NCBI GenBank assembly: GCA_017415425.1
Contig: JAFQGT010000006.1
Coordinates: forward strand, 121,449 to 185,448
Direction: 5' to 3'
DNA from: Oscillospiraceae bacterium
Lineage (GTDB): Bacteria; Bacillota; Clostridia; Oscillospirales; Oscillospiraceae
DNA length: 64,000 bases
This document shows positions 60,498 through 64,000 of this stretch, piece after piece. Made by a program: the position numbers and the translations under genes. Each line of letters begins with the position of its first letter. Within the stretch, counting starts at the first letter, position 1. The notes under the pieces are model-generated. The model was given only the letters and a program-made list of their open reading frames with translations, ran no database searches and was not told the DNA's origin.

Positions 60498-62309
60498 TTA
60501 GCAATTAGCCCTTAATAGCAGCCTGTGAAGCAAGGCAAATATAAGGGGGTTTTGAATGAGGACTGTTGCATCCTCGTTCTCTTTCCTATGTAACGAGGAA
60601 ATCTCCTCGATTTCCTCTAACTTGATAACGTTCTTCTTTTTCCGTCCCTCTACCGTGTATGTGGCTCTTGCCTTGGTGTTTCCACTCAAATTAACATACC
60701 AATGAAAAGAGGTGTCAGAAGTCGGTGTCACCATATATACAAACTTCTTGATTACATCGTGGTTAAGCGTTGCTTCGCTGAAATCTACGAGAGAATGTAA
60801 TGTTGCGGTGATCTCTGTCAAGTTCAATGCGGTTCCTTGTTCCTCGGCTTGCGGTGCATCTTCCAAAGACTTCTCCAAAGCACGTATTTCAGCATCTACC
60901 GGGGAGCGCATTGCTTGGTACTCGTCCTTGGTAATTTCTCCGTCGGCTCGCATTGCAATTAGATTTTGCAATCGTGTCGTGGCTTTATTGAGTTTTGCTT
61001 GAATGGCGGCGGTATCGCCCTTGCCACTCGTTACTCGTTCATCCCTATAATACCTCTTTATAAGGTCAAGCGCAAGTAAAACAGACTCTTTTCTGTCCGT
61101 CCATAGGTGCTCTAAAAGGGATTTTGCCATAAAATCAAGTTTCCAATCGGCAATCATACGGCTGTCGCAATATCCCTCGGTATCCAAACCAAGCTCAACT
61201 CGTTTCTTTTTGTTACCGTTGTTCAGTTGATTGTAGCATTGATAACCGTAGGAAATGCCACCGTCGTTTTTGGTGTGCCACTTGTTTTTGCGGAAAGAAG
61301 ATCCGCACGAACACCGAAGCAAATTGACCCATATATCTTTAGAGTCACGCTTGCTATGTGTGGTCTTGGTTGACGATACCAAAGACGGTTTTACACGGCT
61401 CGTCCGTATCTCTTGTGCCTTATCCCATACTTCTTGCGATACAATGGCGGGGAAATCACCCTCAACATATTCATAGGTGGACATATCAAGGTTATTGATG
61501 CGCTTCTGCTCCAAAAAGTTGTTGCTACGGGATTTGTTGTAGCATTTCGTTCCGGTGTAAGTGGCATTTCGGATTGCTCTCATAATATTCGATATGCTCC
61601 ACTTTACCAAGCCGCTTGCCGTTTTGCGTTTGCGCTCGGTGAGAATGTTCGCTATCTTCATCGAGCCATATCCCTGCAGGTAAAGGTCAAATATCATTCG
61701 CACTGTTTCGGCTTGCTCTTCGTTGATAACGTAAGTATCGCCAACTCGGTCATAACCTAAAATGTTGCCGTTTCCATAAAGGACGCCGTTATCACGGCTG
61801 ATTTTCTGACCTGCCTTTACACGCTCGGATGTTTTACGGCTTTCTTCCTGTGCCAAGGTTGCCATAAGGGACAAACGCAACTCTCCGTCGCCATCCATTG
61901 TCCAGATGTTATCATCAATGAAAAACACCTCAACACCGATGTTCTTTAATTCTCTTGTTACCACAAGGGTATCAACCACATTACGGGCAAATCGGCAAAC
62001 CTCTCTCGTTACGATCAAATCAAATTTGCCGCTTCGTGCATCCTCCAACATACGGAGAAACGCAGGACGCTTTTTAGCTTGTGTGCCGGTGATACCTTCA
62101 TCAATGTACTTTTCCACGACCGTCCAATTCGGATGATATTTCGCTTGGTCATCGTACCATTGCATTTGGTTTTCCAATGCAGACAACTGTGCTTCGTGCT
62201 CGGTGGAAACTCGTCCGTAAATTGAAACTCTCCTTTGACGGTTGCGGTCAAACATTGCATAGTCCGTCAACTTAAATCTGTAATTGTATTGGTTTACTGC
62301 TGTGTTCAT
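60498..62309 (-). CDS. large serine recombinase (site-specific integrase)
   Basis: 603 residues. Catalytic resolvase domain with RVSIYGRVSTEHEAQLSALE (nucleophile Ser35), VTREVCRFARNVVDTL, then the recombinase domain (GNGNILGYDRVGDTYVINEEQAETVRMIFDLY ... YTGTKCYNKSR), a zinc beta-ribbon (LLRCSCGSSFRKNKWHTKNDGG ... YGYQCYNQL ... GYCDSRMI) and a C-terminal coiled coil (AAIQAKLNKATTRLQNLIAMRADGEITKDEYQAM). It integrates and excises a mobile element. The last residues (NPLIFALLHRLLLRANC) are read through sequence that in another frame encodes a gene remnant ending CLASQAAIKG, so the stop lies in target-derived DNA at the element's end. Confidence 0.95.
   Translation of the reverse strand: MNTAVNQYNYRFKLTDYAMFDRNRQRRVSIYGRVSTEHEAQLSALENQMQWYDDQAKYHPNWTVVEKYIDEGITGTQAKKRPAFLRMLEDARSGKFDLIVTREVCRFARNVVDTLVVTRELKNIGVEVFFIDDNIWTMDGDGELRLSLMATLAQEESRKTSERVKAGQKISRDNGVLYGNGNILGYDRVGDTYVINEEQAETVRMIFDLYLQGYGSMKIANILTERKRKTASGLVKWSISNIMRAIRNATYTGTKCYNKSRSNNFLEQKRINNLDMSTYEYVEGDFPAIVSQEVWDKAQEIRTSRVKPSLVSSTKTTHSKRDSKDIWVNLLRCSCGSSFRKNKWHTKNDGGISYGYQCYNQLNNGNKKKRVELGLDTEGYCDSRMIADWKLDFMAKSLLEHLWTDRKESVLLALDLIKRYYRDERVTSGKGDTAAIQAKLNKATTRLQNLIAMRADGEITKDEYQAMRSPVDAEIRALEKSLEDAPQAEEQGTALNLTEITATLHSLVDFSEATLNHDVIKKFVYMVTPTSDTSFHWYVNLSGNTKARATYTVEGRKKKNVIKLEEIEEISSLHRKENEDATVLIQNPLIFALLHRLLLRANC
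60500..60547 (-). other. candidate attachment site with target-gene 3' remnant
   Basis: In the frame offset from the recombinase the minus strand reads PPYICLASQAAIKG and stops at 60507-60509. A similar C-terminal end followed by a similar terminator exists at 45343-45390 (IACLAAAQAAIKS). This suggests the element entered near the 3' end of a gene whose 5' part would lie at the other, unseen boundary. Confidence 0.45.
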
Positions 62310-62362
62310 ATTCTTACCTCCAATCTTTGATGATTATATTGTAGAAAAAATCGCTCTATTTG

Positions 62363-62488
62363 TTAAATGTGCGATTTTGCATTTTTTACAATATTGGAAT
62401 AGGTGGCTTGATTGATTAAGCCTTTTTCAAGGAGAATTTCAATGAGCATCAACGCAGAATATAAATTATCAATTTTTTTATCGCTCAT
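62363..62488 (-). CDS. 41-residue protein translationally coupled to the MazF-like gene
   Basis: MSDKKIDNLYSALMLIEILL then EKGLINQATYSNIVKNAKSH and I. The ATG overlaps the stop of the upstream gene in TAATG, and AGGAGGTTCATA provides the ribosome binding site. Helical, amphipathic, no membrane segment. Small proteins like this often sit between MazF-like and recombinase genes on clostridial elements; it could regulate either neighbour. Function not known. Confidence 0.65.
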   Translation of the reverse strand: MSDKKIDNLYSALMLIEILLEKGLINQATYSNIVKNAKSHI

Positions 62489-63009
62489 TATGAACCTCCT
62501 TTTTGTTTCACCTTATATACCGTTCCCTTGGGGAAACCGCAACGAGAACAAGTACAGGCGGTGTTTTTGATTTCGATAGAAAAAGCACCTGCGTTGGATA
62601 ACATATCCTTGCAGGTGCTGCACAAACCAATTTCGATTGCTTTACTGACCGGATCAATAAGTCCTAAACTGATAGCAAGAGCAAATTCAATCCCGGCAAG
62701 CTGAGTGTCGGTTGCTCTGCCAATGTATTTAGTGAGTCTTTTCTTATCAAGTGTGTGTATTTGCTCTAAAAGCACGATAGACGGCTTCTCAAGGCCGTTT
62801 TGAGCCTTCATAGTGTAGTGGGTAGGTAATTTCGCTTTGCCGTGCATAACACGTGTAAGTGGTGCTACGATGACCGTAGTGCTGTGCTTGTTGCCCACGT
62901 TGTTTTGCAGAATGATTACGGGGCGGTATCCAGATTGTTCGGAGCCGACTCCTTGCGGCATATCCGCATAAAACATATCTCCCCGAACAAATGTGATGGT
63001 ATTCTCCAT
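62488..63009 (-). CDS. MazF/PemK-like protein with C-terminal Cys-rich extension
   Basis: 173 residues. The first 115 match the MazF/PemK fold: FVRGDMFYADMPQGVGSEQSGYRPVIILQNNVGN, STTVIVAPLTRV, SIVLLEQIHTLDKKRLTKYIG. Toxins of this fold cleave RNA. The last 50 residues add GLCSTCKDM and TACTCSRCGFPKG, able to bind zinc, which ordinary MazF lacks. No MazE-like antitoxin is encoded upstream. AGGAGGTCTATTTAT precedes the ATG, and a small hairpin AGGCG-GTT-CGCCT lies at 63034-63046. The element context suggests an addiction or regulatory role; RNase activity is not proven. Confidence 0.8.
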   Translation of the reverse strand: MENTITFVRGDMFYADMPQGVGSEQSGYRPVIILQNNVGNKHSTTVIVAPLTRVMHGKAKLPTHYTMKAQNGLEKPSIVLLEQIHTLDKKRLTKYIGRATDTQLAGIEFALAISLGLIDPVSKAIEIGLCSTCKDMLSNAGAFSIEIKNTACTCSRCGFPKGTVYKVKQKGGS

Positions 63010-63623
63010 ATAAATAGACCTCCTTTGAAATTTAGGCGGTTCGCCTATGTAGGAGGTCAAACAACAAAACAGAATTAAGGTCGGAGAGATATAAACATAC
63101 TCCCGTTCTGATGACCCGTTTTGCCGTTTGACCTTATTTCAAGAAAATCTATTTGTCCTCGACACCCCGATTTTCTGTTGGGAAGTCATCAAACGGCTGA
63201 CAGCGTATCAGCTCCACGGGAATTTCACCCTTGCGTGGTTCTCACACAACCGCCCCCATTGCCTGCGACGGCTTCACGCCGGACTTCGTTTATCACGCTC
63301 GGACTGTGGCTGGACGGGAGTATCATTATCCCTATTGCTTGTCATTGCCACATTGGGAGCTACCCAATGCTTATAGACTACTGTTTCTCGCTCCTTGCGT
63401 AAGCAGATCGTGGCGCAGTATCTAACGTGGCTTATGCTCATCACAACAGCAATAGGAAAGTATTTGATGAATGGGTATTCGGTTGTCAAGGAACAACCCA
63501 TTCACCGCTATGTAAACGGAAAACAGGTAAAGGACTATCCGTTGTCCTTCACCTGTTTCCTCACTTAAAGGCAAAATTGTAACCCTATTTGAAAAAATTT
63601 TTGATTTGTCTTACGGCAAGTGT
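63010..63623. other. 614-base gene-free, hairpin-rich region of the element
   Basis: No convincing coding frame on either strand. Inverted repeats: AGGTCAAAC / GTTTGACCT (63054-63062 and 63126-63134), CATTGGG / CCCAATG (63351-63369), TGAATGGGT / ACCCATTCA (63468-63504) with a competing GGTTGT / ACAACC pair (63481-63498). At 63523-63563 a stem around AGGTAAAGGAC / GTCCTTCACCT followed by T on the minus strand terminates the sortase transcript. May contain a structured RNA or promoter region for the minus-strand mazF-like gene. Confidence 0.45.
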
Positions 63624-64000
63624 TTAATCGTGGATTTCAACTCCGACAACAATAATACGGTCGCTTTTGGTTGCTCCGTAGCAGGTAGATAGAGTGATAA
63701 GTTGTTGACCGTATATAGGAGTTATCTCGGTATCATATAAAGACCTCTCCTTAATTTCTGCCATCCTGGTATTGTATTCGCTTTCATCGGTATAGTTATG
63801 GAACGCATACCATCCGTCATTTTTCTTAACCTGCACTACCGCAAAAATGGCATAACGCTTTAAGCCGTGTACGGTTTCAAATTCAATGATAGGATGCTCC
63901 AAGTAATAATTCTTGCTTCGGTATTGTGTCACGTCGGAGAACATTGTGCCGTTCTTCATATTGTGACCGTAAAGGATAAGGTGGTCGCAATCCAAGGTGC
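63624..64000 (-). CDS. class B sortase, 5' part cut by window edge
   Basis: About 125 C-terminal residues. TLDCDHLILYGHNMKNGTMFSDVTQYRSKNYYLEHPIIEF contains the catalytic His region (YGHNM), IYGQQLITLSTCYGATKSDRIIVVGVEI the catalytic Cys (LSTC) and Arg (DRIIVVG). These features and the HPxIxF segment mark SrtB. It anchors proteins to the cell wall. On conjugative elements of Clostridia, sortase B genes accompany surface and transfer genes, which fits the serine recombinase nearby. The N-terminus lies outside the window. Confidence 0.88.
   Translation of the reverse strand, partial: TLDCDHLILYGHNMKNGTMFSDVTQYRSKNYYLEHPIIEFETVHGLKRYAIFAVVQVKKNDGWYAFHNYTDESEYNTRMAEIKERSLYDTEITPIYGQQLITLSTCYGATKSDRIIVVGVEIHD

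Noticed and set aside
63121-63430. Group II intron or small coding genes in the gene-free part of the element
   Set aside because: No intron domain V motif or reverse transcriptase, and the short frames on both strands lack ribosome binding sites and protein-like composition.

Overview
The window reads as chromosomal DNA of an anaerobic, probably spore-forming member of the Clostridia, most likely an Oscillospirales/Ruminococcaceae-type gut Firmicute. The grounds are a complete spo0A with 0A-box-like sites, a pyrophosphate-dependent phosphofructokinase, a BMP-type nucleoside ABC system, membrane subunits of a biotin-dependent sodium-pumping decarboxylase, a preQ1-I riboswitch in front of queT, and strong AGGAGG ribosome binding sites throughout. 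The species cannot be named from the sequence alone. Genes are closely packed on both strands.

Layout. 1-2.0 kb: DUF3737 protein (cut by the left edge), a Cys-rich small protein, TspO, a small membrane protein. 2.2-2.6 kb: tRNA-Gln and tRNA-Lys. 2.6-8.4 kb, minus strand: uracil permease, then the rpmH-rnpA-yidD-yidC-jag cluster, then rpsF-ssb-rpsR. 8.6-18.9 kb: DUF421/DUF4363 pair, a heterodimeric ABC exporter, Nudix hydrolase, lipid kinase, riboswitch-controlled queT, the KDG kinase/KDPG aldolase operon and a broken metallophosphoesterase lipoprotein. 18.9-22.8 kb: spo0A, whose last 77 bp are repeated exactly 3047 bp away, bracketing two zinc-ribbon membrane proteins. 23-36.7 kb: two peptidases, maltodextrin use (malQ, glgP), YitT, RF3, a YwaF-like protein, class II aldolase and PPi-PFK. 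36.9-44.3 kb: DUF4349 lipoprotein, hemW, lepA, rpoD (with an exact internal 90-bp tandem duplication) and a DUF2207-like membrane protein. 44.5-54.2 kb: DUF4886 protein, then nucleoside uptake (BMP lipoprotein plus NupOPQ-type ABC transporter) and salvage (cdd, deoB, deoD, deoC, tdk). 54.6-60.2 kb: decarboxylase membrane subunits, a Na/Pi cotransporter and a KdpDE-like two-component system. 60.5-64 kb: the left end of an integrative element with a large serine recombinase, a MazF-like protein with a cysteine-rich tail and a class B sortase (cut by the right edge).

How it works together. The nucleoside block imports nucleosides, splits or deaminates them, and moves the pentose phosphate to acetaldehyde and glyceraldehyde-3-phosphate. 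MalQ and GlgP feed glucose-1-phosphate to a glycolysis that uses PPi-PFK and class II aldolase. KdgK and Eda feed hexuronate-derived KDG into pyruvate. Regulation visible in the sequence includes several promoters with -35/-10 boxes 16-17 bp apart, intrinsic terminators, the preQ1-I switch, and a perfect 18-bp palindrome over a malQ promoter candidate.

Most unusual observations: the spo0A 3'-end duplication enclosing zinc-ribbon cargo; near-absence of the tetranucleotide CATG except in two blocks; the rpoD tandem duplication; a decarboxylase operon without its carboxyltransferase but with an extra 52-residue membrane protein; and a nested array of small hairpins next to the integrated element.
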